This document shows, in pieces, positions 1 to 7,588 of a stretch of DNA of 64,000 nt. How positions within the stretch are numbered: the stretch's first letter is position 1; the number at the start of each line of letters is the position of its first letter. The position numbers and the translations under genes are program-made. The stretch is from Lachnospiraceae bacterium (lineage in GTDB: Bacteria; Bacillota_A; Clostridia; Lachnospirales; Lachnospiraceae): positions 10,560-74,559 of the forward strand of contig JAGAUD010000030.1 of the NCBI GenBank assembly GCA_017620975.1, read 5' to 3'. Below the pieces are notes generated by a model. That model was not told the origin of the DNA and searched no databases. It saw only the letters and a list, made by a program, of their open reading frames with translations.

Positions 1-1
1 G

Positions 2-85
2 GCAGCAGTTATCATTATTAATGGTCTGGTGGACCTGGTTTATCAGTGGATCGATCCCCGCATCCGTCTGGAGGGAGAGTCATGA
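2..85 (+). CDS. ABC transporter permease, C-terminal end only (DppB/OppB-like)
   Basis: This is the last 27 codons of a gene that enters the window from the left. The frame starting at base 2 reads through to a TGA at 83-85 and ends with a helix-like stretch followed by DPRIRLEGES, which is how DppB/OppB-type permeases usually end. The stop overlaps the ATG of the next permease in an ATGA arrangement, typical of the B and C permeases of a peptide/nickel ABC importer. The family call rests mainly on this tail and on the neighbours. The fragment is too short to be sure of the substrate class. Confidence 0.75.
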   Translation, partial: AAVIIINGLVDLVYQWIDPRIRLEGES

Positions 86-876
86 AAAGGAAGAAAAACT
101 ACAATCTGATCATTGGTGCCGTTTTGACAGGCCTCATGCTGCTCATGATCGTTACAGGACTCTTTTTCCTGCCTTATGATCCGGAAACTATGGACATCGA
201 CCTGAAATTTGCGGGAATGAGTCTGGCTCATCCTTTTGGTTGTGATAATTACGGGAGAGATGTTTTCACTCGTGTGATGGTGGGAGCACGAACCACACTG
301 CTGGTAGCCCTGGGTACTGTGGGAATCGGTGCGGGTGCAGGGGTCCTGATTGGTGCTTTCACCGGTTATTTCGGAGGCTGGGTGGACGAAGTGGTCATGA
401 GGATCATTGATGCACTGTTTGCATTTCCCAGTATTTTACTGGCGCTTGTTGTCATTAGCCTGTTGGGCAGTGGAAAATATCAGGTCATTGTGGCATTGGG
501 AATTGCGTTTATCCCAAGCTTTGCCAGAGTGGTGAGAAGTGAGTATCTGAAACAGCGGGAAATGGATTACGTGAAAAATGCCCGCATTATGGGTTGTGGA
601 CACCTGCGCATCATGTTCGTGCATATTTTGCCCAATATTTTGCCCGTGTTGATCCCTACTGTGATGATAGGCTTCAACAATGCAGTGCTTTCGGAAGCAG
701 GAATGAGCTATCTGGGAATCGGTGTGCAGCCGCCTGATGCCAGCCTGGGAAGGATGCTTTCAGAGGCACAGACCTATCTGTTCTCGCAGCCTTCTTATGC
801 GTTGTTCCCGGGACTTACCATAGTACTCCTGGTGCTGGGCTTCAGCCTTTTAGCTGACGGACTGGAAGAGAGGTAG
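82..876 (+). CDS. ABC transporter permease, dipeptide/oligopeptide type (DppC/OppC-like)
   Basis: A 264-residue inner-membrane permease of the binding-protein-dependent importer family. An N-terminal helix (about residues 9-30) is followed by the GCDNYGRDVFTR segment, matching the usual GTDxxGRDVxSR of DppC proteins. Four or five further helices follow, with an EAA-type coupling loop around residues 155-185 (MDYVKNARIMGCG) that would dock onto the ATPase. I chose the ATG at 82 rather than the in-frame ATG at 46: it follows GGAGGGAG closely, overlaps the upstream stop (ATGA), and gives the normal family length. The fused ATPase gene begins three bases after its stop. The substrate is probably short peptides, but nickel or other small ligands cannot be excluded, since no solute-binding protein is in view. 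Confidence 0.9.
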   Translation: MKRKKNYNLIIGAVLTGLMLLMIVTGLFFLPYDPETMDIDLKFAGMSLAHPFGCDNYGRDVFTRVMVGARTTLLVALGTVGIGAGAGVLIGAFTGYFGGWVDEVVMRIIDALFAFPSILLALVVISLLGSGKYQVIVALGIAFIPSFARVVRSEYLKQREMDYVKNARIMGCGHLRIMFVHILPNILPVLIPTVMIGFNNAVLSEAGMSYLGIGVQPPDASLGRMLSEAQTYLFSQPSYALFPGLTIVLLVLGFSLLADGLEER

Positions 877-879
877 TGT

Positions 880-2448
880 ATGCTTGAGGTTAAGAATTTA
901 AACATAGAATTTCATGATCATTCCCTGCCTGAGACGGTAGTATATCGCTTTAACCTGTCCATGGAGGAAGGTGATATTGTGGGAGTTGTAGGAGAATCCG
1001 GCTCCGGCAAGACCATGAGTGCCCTGGCCATCTGCGGCTTGCTTTCCAGACGGGATATGAAGAAGGAGGGAGAGATTCTCTTTGGAGGAAAGGAGCTTCT
1101 CACTTGCAGCAGGCATGAGATGCGCCAATTGCAGGGAGATGATATTGCTATTATTTTCCAGGAACCCATGACCAGCTTGAATCCGGTAAAGACGATCGGA
1201 TGGCAGGTGGAAGAAGCGTTGCGGATTCATACGGATATGAGCAAGGAAGAGCGCCATGAAAGAGCCATCTGGGCGCTGACGGAAGCAGAGCTTCCCAATC
1301 CGGAGAAGGTTTACCATCAATATCCTCATGAATTGTCCGGCGGTATGCGTCAGCGTGTCATGATTGCAGCTGCTATTGTGTGCCGGCCGAGGCTTCTGAT
1401 CGCAGATGAGCCTACAACGGCACTGGATGTGACCATTCAGGCCGAAATCATTGATCTGCTGTTAAAGCTGAACAGAGAGCACAAAACGGCTATCCTGTTC
1501 ATTTCCCACGATTTAAGCCTGGTCCGCAAGCTTTGCAGGCACGTGGTAGTAATGCAGAACGGCTATATTGTAGAACAGGGACCTGTGGAGCAGATATTTG
1601 AGAATCCGCAGCAGGAATATACGAAACATCTGATTGCGTCAATACCCAGTTGTGAGGAAATGAAAGAGGATAAGGATTTTTCCACAGAAGAGGTAGTACT
1701 GTCAGCTGCGGATATCCGTGTCAGTTATCATTCTACCCATGGTGCCTTCGGTAAAAAGCAGGAGCAGAAAGTCTTAAAAGGGGTAAACTTTACTCTGCAC
1801 AAAGGAGAAGTCCTTGGTTTAGTAGGAGAGAGCGGATGCGGCAAGAGTACACTGGCGAAGGTAATTGTGGGCCTGAATCAGAAGTACGAAGGGCAGATTG
1901 GCTGTGACAAAGGAAGTGTGCAGATGGTATTCCAGGATCCCTACAGTTCTTTGAATCCGAGAAAGACGATTGGCTGGATCATGGAGGAACCCCTGAAAAT
2001 CAAGGGCGGATATACCAAAGAAGAGCGTCATAAGAAGGTTCTGGAGATGCTTAAGAAAGTGGAACTGGATCCCGAAATCGCCCGACGCTATCCCAGGCAG
2101 CTTTCCGGCGGACAGAGACAGCGTGTGGGCATCGGCCTTGCTTTGATGAGTGAGCCGAAAGTGCTGGTGGCGGATGAACCTGTTTCGGCATTGGATGTGA
2201 CGGTTCAGGCGCAGATTCTGAAGCTTCTGCAGAAATTGAAGGAAGAAATGGGACTTGCGATTCTGTTTATCTCTCATGACTTGAGAGTAGTGTATCAGCT
2301 TTGCGATAATATCATCATTATGGACGATGGGGAAATTGTGGAACGTGGTACGCCGCAGAAAATCTATACTGCGTACAGTCATCCTTATACGGGGCAGCTG
2401 CTAAAAGCAGCAGGTATCGAGAAAGTTGGTACGGCAGTGCAGACATAA
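880..2448 (+). CDS. fused double ATP-binding subunit of a peptide-type ABC importer (DppD-DppF fusion)
   Basis: A 522-residue protein with two complete ABC ATPase domains in one chain. Domain 1 has Walker A GESGSGKT (38-45), a Q-loop, signature LSGGM (152-156), Walker B ending DEP (176-178) and switch His210. Domain 2 has GESGCGKS (316-323), LSGGQ (408-412) and DEP near 432. Between them lies the oligopeptide-type C-terminal extension of domain 1. In the Dpp/Opp family the two ATPases are usually separate D and F proteins; fused versions occur, as in GsiA and YejF. It is three bases downstream of the permease gene, so all three visible genes form one operon. A hairpin follows at 2505-2535. 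Both ATPase sites look intact. Confidence 0.92.
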   Translation: MLEVKNLNIEFHDHSLPETVVYRFNLSMEEGDIVGVVGESGSGKTMSALAICGLLSRRDMKKEGEILFGGKELLTCSRHEMRQLQGDDIAIIFQEPMTSLNPVKTIGWQVEEALRIHTDMSKEERHERAIWALTEAELPNPEKVYHQYPHELSGGMRQRVMIAAAIVCRPRLLIADEPTTALDVTIQAEIIDLLLKLNREHKTAILFISHDLSLVRKLCRHVVVMQNGYIVEQGPVEQIFENPQQEYTKHLIASIPSCEEMKEDKDFSTEEVVLSAADIRVSYHSTHGAFGKKQEQKVLKGVNFTLHKGEVLGLVGESGCGKSTLAKVIVGLNQKYEGQIGCDKGSVQMVFQDPYSSLNPRKTIGWIMEEPLKIKGGYTKEERHKKVLEMLKKVELDPEIARRYPRQLSGGQRQRVGIGLALMSEPKVLVADEPVSALDVTVQAQILKLLQKLKEEMGLAILFISHDLRVVYQLCDNIIIMDDGEIVERGTPQKIYTAYSHPYTGQLLKAAGIEKVGTAVQT

Positions 2449-2504
2449 ATATTTGAAATGAGCGTAATTCATAAGATAAAAAATTGCAAAGAATAGATAA
2501 ATGC

Positions 2505-2535
2505 AAAAGGCTGGCGGTACATTCGTCAGCCTTTT
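2505..2535. terminator. inverted repeat, probable bidirectional terminator
   Basis: A 12-base stem (AAAAGGCTGGCG / CGTCAGCCTTTT, one G-T pair) with a 7-base loop lies between the convergent importer operon and the DUF1836 gene. The A-run on one arm and T-run on the other allow it to work in both directions, although no long T-tract follows on the plus strand. Confidence 0.65.
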
Positions 2536-2547
2536 GGTATATCAGGA

Positions 2548-3060
2548 TTATTTTTCACGAAGTATCTGAAAACAGGTATTTAAATATATAATATGAGATA
2601 CTGCAATAATGGCACTTTGAAGCATTTCTTTTTCCAAAGAGGAAGTCACACCGATGTTTTCAACCTCGTCTTTCAGCCCAAATTGAAAAAACAGGATATT
2701 CTCCAGTTCCATACAAAAATAATCATAAGCAGTCTCGTCTGTATAGACCTGCTTTTGACGAAGAAACAGATCGTTGATATTTTCCAGTGAGAGCACGCTC
2801 TTTAACAATGTAATGCAAATCAGATGCGCAATTTGTCCCCTGAAATACTGTTTTTTCACAGGGTTTGCAACCAATCCTTTCTTGACATAATTGCTGATCA
2901 TGGAACTTGTGATTTCTACACAGCCTAAGGGTGCAAGGCACTGATTGATATATTTAGTTGTCTGTTCCAGATAAAGTCCTACGTCTGACAGTTCCTCATA
3001 TCTCGGCAAAGAAAATAGTCTGATAGAATCCGCCAGCTCTTTTTTCATTTCGTTTTTCAT
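2548..3060 (-). CDS. DUF1836 domain protein, putative MerR-like regulator
   Basis: About 170 residues, a small cytoplasmic protein of the DUF1836 family, which is widespread in Firmicutes and thought to be DNA-binding. Visible hallmarks are the N-terminal LPRYEELSDVGLYLEQ segment, a helix-turn-helix-like stretch ending in MISNYVKKGLV (a MerR-type recognition and wing pattern), and an all-helical C-terminal half. I prefer the ATG at 3060 because the peptide before it (starting at 3102) is unlike the family and lacks a good ribosome site; the SD at 3060 (AAGAG) is also modest, so the start is uncertain. It is transcribed divergently from the DegV gene. No partner or ligand can be inferred. Confidence 0.8.
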   Translation of the reverse strand: MKNEMKKELADSIRLFSLPRYEELSDVGLYLEQTTKYINQCLAPLGCVEITSSMISNYVKKGLVANPVKKQYFRGQIAHLICITLLKSVLSLENINDLFLRQKQVYTDETAYDYFCMELENILFFQFGLKDEVENIGVTSSLEKEMLQSAIIAVSHIIYLNTCFQILREK

Positions 3061-3118
3061 GCTCTTATTATATTTCTGTAACCAAAAAATGTCAATAAAC
3101 ATTAATTTGCAGAAGTAC

Positions 3119-3147
3119 TTGACGCAGTCTCTGCTACGTGGTATTAT
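3119..3147 (+). promoter_or_regulatory. promoter of the DegV gene
   Basis: TTGACG (3119-3124), a 17-base spacer and TATTAT (3142-3147) fit a housekeeping sigma-70/SigA promoter. It gives a leader of about 60 bases before the ATG at 3213. Confidence 0.75.
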
Positions 3148-3212
3148 TTAACCAGTAATAAGGTTTTGGAAAACTTGTAATAAAGTAACTAAAAACGTAT
3201 GATGAGGTAGAA

Positions 3213-4046
3213 ATGCATTACAAAATTGTTTCGGATTCTGGAGTAAACTTAAGAAGAATGGAGGCAGCTGTAGATTATGCCACAGTTCCTTTGAAAATTT
3301 TTACAGATGAGAGGGAATTTATAGATAATTTGGAACTGGATATCCGGGAAATGGTGTCCTATTTAAAGGAATATAAGGGAAAATCAGGTACTGCCTGCCC
3401 AAGTGTCTCGGATTGGCTGGATGCTTTCGGGGATGCTGAGAGGGTCTTTTGTTTTACCATTACAAGTACCCTTTCAGGAAGTTATAATGCTGCATGTGTG
3501 GCAAAAGCGGATTATGAAGCGGAATACCCGGGACGAAGCGTAGTTATCGTAGATTCTTTATCTGCCGGTCCGGAAATGCAGATTTGGATTGAAAGAGTGG
3601 CAGAAATGATTATGCAGGGAAAAGGATTTGAAGAAATCTGTGATGAAATTTCTACATATAAGGAAAAGACCGGACTGATGTTTTCCCTGGAATCTCTGAA
3701 AAATCTGGCGAATAACGGAAGAGTCAGTCCTTTGGTGGCAGGTGTGGCCGGTGCTCTGGGCATCCGCATCGTAGGTAGAGCGAGTGCAGGAGGAGAGTTG
3801 GAGCCTATGGATAAATGCCGCGGCGAAAAGAAAGCTTTAGCCAAGATCATAAGTCGCATGAAGGAAATGGGATTTAAGGGCGGTAAGGTTCTTATTGACC
3901 ATTGCAATAATCTTTCGGCGGCCGATCAGTTGAAGCAGCAGATTATGCAGGAATATCCAGAGGCGGGCATTTCTATCGGAGAGACCTGCGGATTGTGCAG
4001 CTTTTATGCTGAAAAAGGTGGATTGATGATAGGGTTTGAAAAATAA
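3213..4046 (+). CDS. DegV family fatty-acid-binding protein
   Basis: A 277-residue soluble protein of the DegV family, whose known members bind a fatty acid; in staphylococci the FakB members present it to the kinase FakA. Diagnostic features are the start KIVSDSG, the TACPS segment (60-64, usually TSQPS), the TSTLSGSY loop (84-91) that contacts the carboxylate, and NNGRVSP followed by a glycine/alanine-rich helix. No FakA-like kinase gene is in the window, so a role as fatty-acid carrier is inference. It has its own promoter (3119-3147) and its own terminator (4053-4082), so it is probably monocistronic. RBS GAGG precedes the ATG by a normal distance. Confidence 0.9.
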   Translation: MHYKIVSDSGVNLRRMEAAVDYATVPLKIFTDEREFIDNLELDIREMVSYLKEYKGKSGTACPSVSDWLDAFGDAERVFCFTITSTLSGSYNAACVAKADYEAEYPGRSVVIVDSLSAGPEMQIWIERVAEMIMQGKGFEEICDEISTYKEKTGLMFSLESLKNLANNGRVSPLVAGVAGALGIRIVGRASAGGELEPMDKCRGEKKALAKIISRMKEMGFKGGKVLIDHCNNLSAADQLKQQIMQEYPEAGISIGETCGLCSFYAEKGGLMIGFEK

Positions 4047-4052
4047 TCGTGG

Positions 4053-4082
4053 GCCGGTGGCATTGCTGTCGGCTTTTTTTTG
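4053..4082 (+). terminator. intrinsic terminator after the DegV gene
   Basis: An 8-base stem GCCGGTGG / CTGTCGGC (including G-U pairs) with loop CATTG is followed directly by eight T residues. Confidence 0.8.
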
Positions 4083-4172
4083 TTCTAAATATGCATTGCC
4101 AAATTGCACTGGACATCGGTAGTAACATAGTTTACAATAAATGATATAAAGAGAAGAAAGGACGGGGGCAAA

Positions 4173-5342
4173 ATGCAGGACTTTATATATTATGCACCGA
4201 CAAAAGTTTATTTCGGAAAAGGGAAGCAAAAAGAAGTCGGAGAAATCATCAAAGGGTACGGCTATCAAAAAATCATGCTTCAGTACGGAAAAGGAAGCAT
4301 CAAAAAGAGCGGTCTATACGATGAAATCATGGCTTCTCTTTCAGCCAGCGGCATTGAAGTAGTGGAAATGGGGGGCGTGGAACCCAATCCCAAGATTACT
4401 TTTGTGCGTGAGGCAGTTAAGCTGGCCAAGGAGGAAAAAGTAGAGATGATTCTGGCCGTAGGCGGCGGAAGTGTCATCGACTCCTGCAAATATACTGCTG
4501 CAGGAGCTGCAAGCGACTGCGATCCCTGGGAATTCCCTACGAGAAAAAGTACTGTCACAGAGGCTCTGCCGGTAGGATGCGTGCTTACTCTGGCGGCAGC
4601 AGGCAGTGAGATGAGCTCTTCAGCGGTAATTACCAATCTGGATCTGAACATGAAGAGAGGCTTTAACAGCGACTTCAATAGATGCAAGTTTGCAATCTGT
4701 AACCCGGAGCTTACTTATACGGTGGATAAATACCAGACCGCTTGTGGAGTTGTGGATATTATGGCGCACACTATGGAGAGGTATTTTACGGTGTGTGACC
4801 CTACAGATCTGACTGACAGGATCGCAGAAAGTCTATTAAGAGCAGTAGTGGATGCGGGTAAGGTGTTGATGGAGAATCCCTGTGATTATGAAGCGAGAGC
4901 TACGGTTATGTGGGCTTCCAGTCTCTCCCATAATGACCTGACAGGCTGCGGAAGAGAGAATGCCCTGGCGGTGCATCAGTTGGAGCATGCGCTCAGCGGT
5001 GAGTTTGACCATATTGCACATGGGGCGGGACTTGCTGTACTGTTCCCGGCATGGGGCAGATATGTTTATCGGCATAATATCCCCAGATTTGCACAGTTTG
5101 CAAGACGTGTCTGGGATGTGACAGAGGCTGATGATGAGAAGGCAGCAATGCTGGGTATCGAAAGTATGGCGGAGTACTTTGCGTCTTTGGGCATGCCGGT
5201 GAGACTGCGTGATTTCGGTATTGAGGGCGATTGCATGGACAAGCTGGCTGACCTTTGTACGTTTGGAAAGCAGAGAAGCGTCAAGAGTTATGTTGATATG
5301 GACTATGATGTGATGAAAGCGATTTTTGAGAGCTGCTATTAA
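4173..5342 (+). CDS. iron-containing alcohol dehydrogenase (BdhA/YqhD type)
   Basis: A 389-residue NAD(P)H-dependent group III alcohol dehydrogenase that would interconvert aldehydes such as butanal and their alcohols in the cytoplasm. The start DFIYYAPTKVYFGKG is characteristic of butanol dehydrogenases. The nucleotide loop GGGSVIDS lies at 97-104. The four expected metal ligands are present: Asp195 and His199 in VVDIMAH, His268, and His283 in IAHG. The length is normal. The ATG follows a GGACGGGGG-type SD. The gene sits alone between the DegV terminator and its own terminator at 5365-5402, so it is probably expressed by itself in fermentation or aldehyde detoxification. The exact substrate cannot be read from the sequence. 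Confidence 0.92.
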   Translation: MQDFIYYAPTKVYFGKGKQKEVGEIIKGYGYQKIMLQYGKGSIKKSGLYDEIMASLSASGIEVVEMGGVEPNPKITFVREAVKLAKEEKVEMILAVGGGSVIDSCKYTAAGAASDCDPWEFPTRKSTVTEALPVGCVLTLAAAGSEMSSSAVITNLDLNMKRGFNSDFNRCKFAICNPELTYTVDKYQTACGVVDIMAHTMERYFTVCDPTDLTDRIAESLLRAVVDAGKVLMENPCDYEARATVMWASSLSHNDLTGCGRENALAVHQLEHALSGEFDHIAHGAGLAVLFPAWGRYVYRHNIPRFAQFARRVWDVTEADDEKAAMLGIESMAEYFASLGMPVRLRDFGIEGDCMDKLADLCTFGKQRSVKSYVDMDYDVMKAIFESCY

Positions 5343-5364
5343 TAGGAAGGCAGAGCGTGCTGTA

Positions 5365-5402
5365 AAAAGAACAGGTATGTAGAGATGCATAGCTGTTCTT
5401 TT
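5365..5402 (+). terminator. intrinsic terminator after the alcohol dehydrogenase gene
   Basis: A perfect 10-base stem AAAAGAACAG / CTGTTCTTTT with an 18-base loop. The arm ends in four T residues. Confidence 0.75.
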
Positions 5403-5636
5403 CACCTCATCAAAAGACATGACATGTAATCCTATATAGCTTGCCAATAATGTATCTATCGGTGCCTGCGTGATCATATCCTTTGCAGTTTCATTTTCAT
5501 ATATAATTCCCCAGAACTTGAACAGGTAACCGGTCCAGTACATAAATTCTTCATTATACACCTCGCCCTGTTCCGGCAGATTCCCTAAATAGAAACCTTT
5601 ACCAATATGTTCACACGTCAGCCACTGGCAGGAAAA
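5403..5636 (-). pseudogene. remnant of an unrecognised protein-coding gene
   Basis: On the minus strand about 78 codons read like real protein: a hydrophobic and aromatic-rich stretch containing WLTCEHIGKGFYLGN, YNEEFMYWTGYLF and a tail near MSFDEV. I do not recognise the family. There is no start codon of its own: on its 5' side the frame runs straight into repeat copy A (5638-5742), and on its 3' side it runs into the terminator of the alcohol dehydrogenase gene. I infer that it is the C-terminal end of a gene cut off when the repeat or a deletion joined here. The alternative is a chance open frame, but the amino-acid composition argues against that. Confidence 0.45.
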
Positions 5637-5637
5637 G

Positions 5638-5742
5638 GAGCGCCATTCTATGAGCAAAGTTAGCTTCGAAGCGGCGAGAAAGCGCCGTAGGCGCCTAAAG
5701 AACCAGAGGTTCTTTGCGAATGGCGCGGGTGTAAACAGTAAC
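5638..5742. repeat. dispersed hairpin repeat, copy A
   Basis: About 105 bases that align end to end with copy B at 6136-6242. Both copies share GAGCGCC at one end, TATGAG, AAGCGCCG, CTTTGCGAATGGCGCGG and ACAGTAAC at the other end. In copy A the ends form a 9-base inverted repeat (GCGCCATTC / GAATGGCGC). Inner hairpins are CGGCG / CGCCG and AAGAACC / GGTTCTT. The matching inner stems in copy B have different bases but still pair, so structure rather than sequence has been kept. Probably a REP- or MITE-like non-autonomous element. Confidence 0.7.
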
Positions 5743-5762
5743 ATGAAATCATCAAACCTGTT

Positions 5763-5793
5763 ACCATTCAGCCATCGCTGCAGCAGATAAAAA
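5763..5793. repeat. 31-base repeat, copy 1 (second copy at 61780)
   Basis: Thirty of 31 bases, beginning ACCATTCAGCCAT and ending CAGCAGATAAAAA, are identical to 61780-61810, 56 kb away. This copy lies between repeat copy A and the 64-base tandem array. It is probably one end of a dispersed intergenic element. Confidence 0.7.
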
Positions 5794-5806
5794 CTTTACT
5801 TTATTC

Positions 5807-6085
5807 GATTTTATATGCCGATAATGCCCCTTTTTGATGGATTCTGGCATATAGATGCTTCATTTTGTCCGATTCTATCTGCCCCAAAAGCCTCTTCGTG
5901 GGAAAAATCGGCATATAGATATGTCGCCTTTTTAGATTCTATCTGCCACAAATTCCTTTTGTGGAGTAAAATCGGCATATAGATATGTCGATTTTTTCGA
6001 TTCTATCTGCCTCAAATTCCTTTTATTGAAGATTTCGACAGATAATTTCTTTACTTTTTCCGTTTCTATCTGTTCAATAAAACAT
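5807..6085. repeat. tandem array of about 4.4 units, period 64 bases, each able to form a hairpin
   Basis: Units start at 5807, 5871, 5935, 5999 and 6062 (last one partial), so the period is 64, 64, 64 and 63. Each opens with GATTCTATCTGCC or a variant and, in the middle units, contains GGCATATAGAT in the second half. The two segments are near inverted repeats, so each unit can fold into a long stem. Inner stems differ but still pair: CCACAAA / TTTTGTGG in unit 3 and TCAA / TTGA in unit 4. Unit 4 also changes its outer stem to TATCTG / CAGATA. No open reading frame of note crosses the array. Its function is unknown. Confidence 0.75.
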
Positions 6086-6135
6086 CATTTTTACTGTTTG
6101 AACTTCCTTTTTGCACGTTGTACGGGCTATGAGCA

Positions 6136-6242
6136 GAGCGCCTGCTTATGAGTAAAGATAGCTGTGAAGCAGCGGTAAGCGCCGCAGGCTGCAGCTAAAA
6201 GCATCTTCGATGCTTTGCGAATGGCGCGGGCTGAACAGTAAC
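6136..6242. repeat. dispersed hairpin repeat, copy B
   Basis: Same element and same orientation as 5638-5742. Ends pair as GCGCC / GGCGC, the central stem as GCAGC / GCTGC, and the right-hand hairpin as AAAGCAT / ATGCTTT with loop CTTCG. It ends nine bases before the -35 box of the GntR operon. Together the two copies bracket the 64-base tandem array. Confidence 0.7.
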
Positions 6243-6250
6243 TTTATTAC

Positions 6251-6295
6251 TTGACAAAACTGCACATACTGTATATACTTCATATATACAGTATG
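6251..6295 (+). promoter_or_regulatory. promoter and GntR-type operator of the ABC exporter operon
   Basis: TTGACA (6251-6256), a 17-base spacer and TATACT (6274-6279) form a near-consensus promoter. Over it lies a 31-base palindrome, 6265-6295, with perfect 13-base arms (CATACTGTATATA and its complement) around CTTCA. The palindrome covers the -10 box and the start region, an ideal site for repression by the YtrA-like regulator encoded 17 bases further on. Confidence 0.88.
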
Positions 6296-6311
6296 AAATA
6301 GAGGTGAGGAA

Positions 6312-6686
6312 ATGAACATATTTGTCGACAACAAAGGCGGCGTTCCCATCTATGACCAGATTTACACCCAGATCAAGGCGAACATCATAAACGGCACCTT
6401 GCAGGAAGACGAGGCTCTTCCATCCATCCGTAACCTGGCCAAGGATCTGCGGATCAGTGTGATTACTACCAAACGTGCCTATGAGGAGCTGGAGCGGGAA
6501 GGCTTTATCTACACGGTAGCAGGAAAAGGCTGTTTCGTGGCAGCAAAGAACGTTGAGCTTCTGAGAGAAGAGAATTTGAAAAAAATAGAAGCACACATGC
6601 AGGTAATCAGTCGACTGGCAGTTTCCTGTAATCTGAGTCTGCAGGATATTACAGAGATGTTTTCCCTGATGTGGGATGAAGAATGA
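6312..6686 (+). CDS. GntR family transcriptional regulator, YtrA subfamily
   Basis: A 124-residue repressor with an N-terminal winged helix of the GntR class: VPIYDQIYTQIKANIINGTL, then LPSIRNLAKDLRISVITTKRAYEELEREGFI, then a short C-terminal dimer helix. The lack of a large effector domain and the following ABC transporter genes place it in the YtrA group, whose members repress their own ABC exporter operon. The RBS GAGGTGAGG is strong. A 13+5+13 palindrome overlapping its promoter (6265-6295) is the likely autoregulatory operator. The inducer is not visible; YtrA relatives commonly respond to cell-envelope antibiotics. Confidence 0.92.
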   Translation: MNIFVDNKGGVPIYDQIYTQIKANIINGTLQEDEALPSIRNLAKDLRISVITTKRAYEELEREGFIYTVAGKGCFVAAKNVELLREENLKKIEAHMQVISRLAVSCNLSLQDITEMFSLMWDEE

Positions 6687-6715
6687 CATTAGGGCAGTGA
6701 ATGGAGGGAAGTATT

Positions 6716-7588
6716 ATGAGTATAACGAATCAAAATGAAGCAATAACGAATGCCATAGAGATTCATGATCTGCAGAAAGTGTATCAGGATTTCACATTGG
6801 ATCATCTGAATCTGTCTTTGCCCCAGGGCTGTGTCATGGGACTGGTAGGCGAGAACGGCGCCGGCAAGAGTACTACCATTAAGCTGATTATGAATATGAT
6901 CAAGAGAGATGGCGGAAAAGTGACCGTACTGGGAAGGGATAATCGTAAACACTTTGAACTTACCAAAGAAGATATCGGCGTTGTGCTGGATGAAGTAGGA
7001 TTCCCGCAGTGCATGACTGCGAAACAGGTAGGAAAAGTGATGGCCCATGCCTATCGCAACTGGGATCGGGAGTTGTATAGTGCGCTGCTTGAAAAACTGT
7101 CCGTTCCTGCAGATAAGCCCTTTTCAGATTTCTCCAGAGGCATGAAAATGAAGCTGGGCATTTCCGTGGCATTGTCACATCATCCAAAGCTTTTGATTCT
7201 GGATGAAGCCACTTCCGGGCTGGATCCGGTGATACGTGAGGAAGTCCTGGATATGTTCAATGAATTTACCAGAGAAGAGAATCATTCCATCCTGATGTCA
7301 TCTCACATTGTCAGTGACCTTGAGAAAATCTGCGATTACATTGCTTTCCTGCATAAGGGCAGACTCCTGTTGTGTGAAGAGAAGGATGTGCTGTTGGGAG
7401 AATATGGAATCATCCATTGTACACCGGAACAGTTTAAAGAACTGGACGTTTCTGCGGTAAAGGGAAAGAAAAAGTCCTCATATGGTATAGAAGTACTTGT
7501 AAAAAGAGAATCCATACCTGAGGGAATAGCAGTCAGTCCTGTCAGTATCGAAGAAATATTTTTGTTTATGGTGAAGGAGGAGAGATAG
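6716..7588 (+). CDS. ABC transporter ATP-binding protein (YtrB-like)
   Basis: A 290-residue ATPase of the ABC-2 exporter class. It has Walker A GENGAGKST, signature FSRGMKMKLG (a variant of LSGGQ common in this group), Walker B LLILDEATSGLD and a switch His in MSSHIVSD, followed by a C-terminal extension. I start it at 6716, where GGAGGG precedes the ATG by a good distance; the in-frame ATG at 6701 overlaps that SD. It would pair with the membrane protein encoded immediately downstream and be repressed together with it by the GntR protein. The substrate is unknown. Confidence 0.92.
   Translation: MSITNQNEAITNAIEIHDLQKVYQDFTLDHLNLSLPQGCVMGLVGENGAGKSTTIKLIMNMIKRDGGKVTVLGRDNRKHFELTKEDIGVVLDEVGFPQCMTAKQVGKVMAHAYRNWDRELYSALLEKLSVPADKPFSDFSRGMKMKLGISVALSHHPKLLILDEATSGLDPVIREEVLDMFNEFTREENHSILMSSHIVSDLEKICDYIAFLHKGRLLLCEEKDVLLGEYGIIHCTPEQFKELDVSAVKGKKKSSYGIEVLVKRESIPEGIAVSPVSIEEIFLFMVKEER

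Noticed and set aside
4836..5744. 302-codon minus-strand frame over the alcohol dehydrogenase gene
   Set aside because: Most of it is the shadow of the plus-strand gene and its first 36 codons are repeat copy A. Only the stretch at 5403-5636 reads like protein and is listed as a remnant.
5807..6085. Possible CRISPR array
   Set aside because: The period is 64 and the units are similar throughout; there are no unique spacers between short identical repeats and no cas genes nearby.
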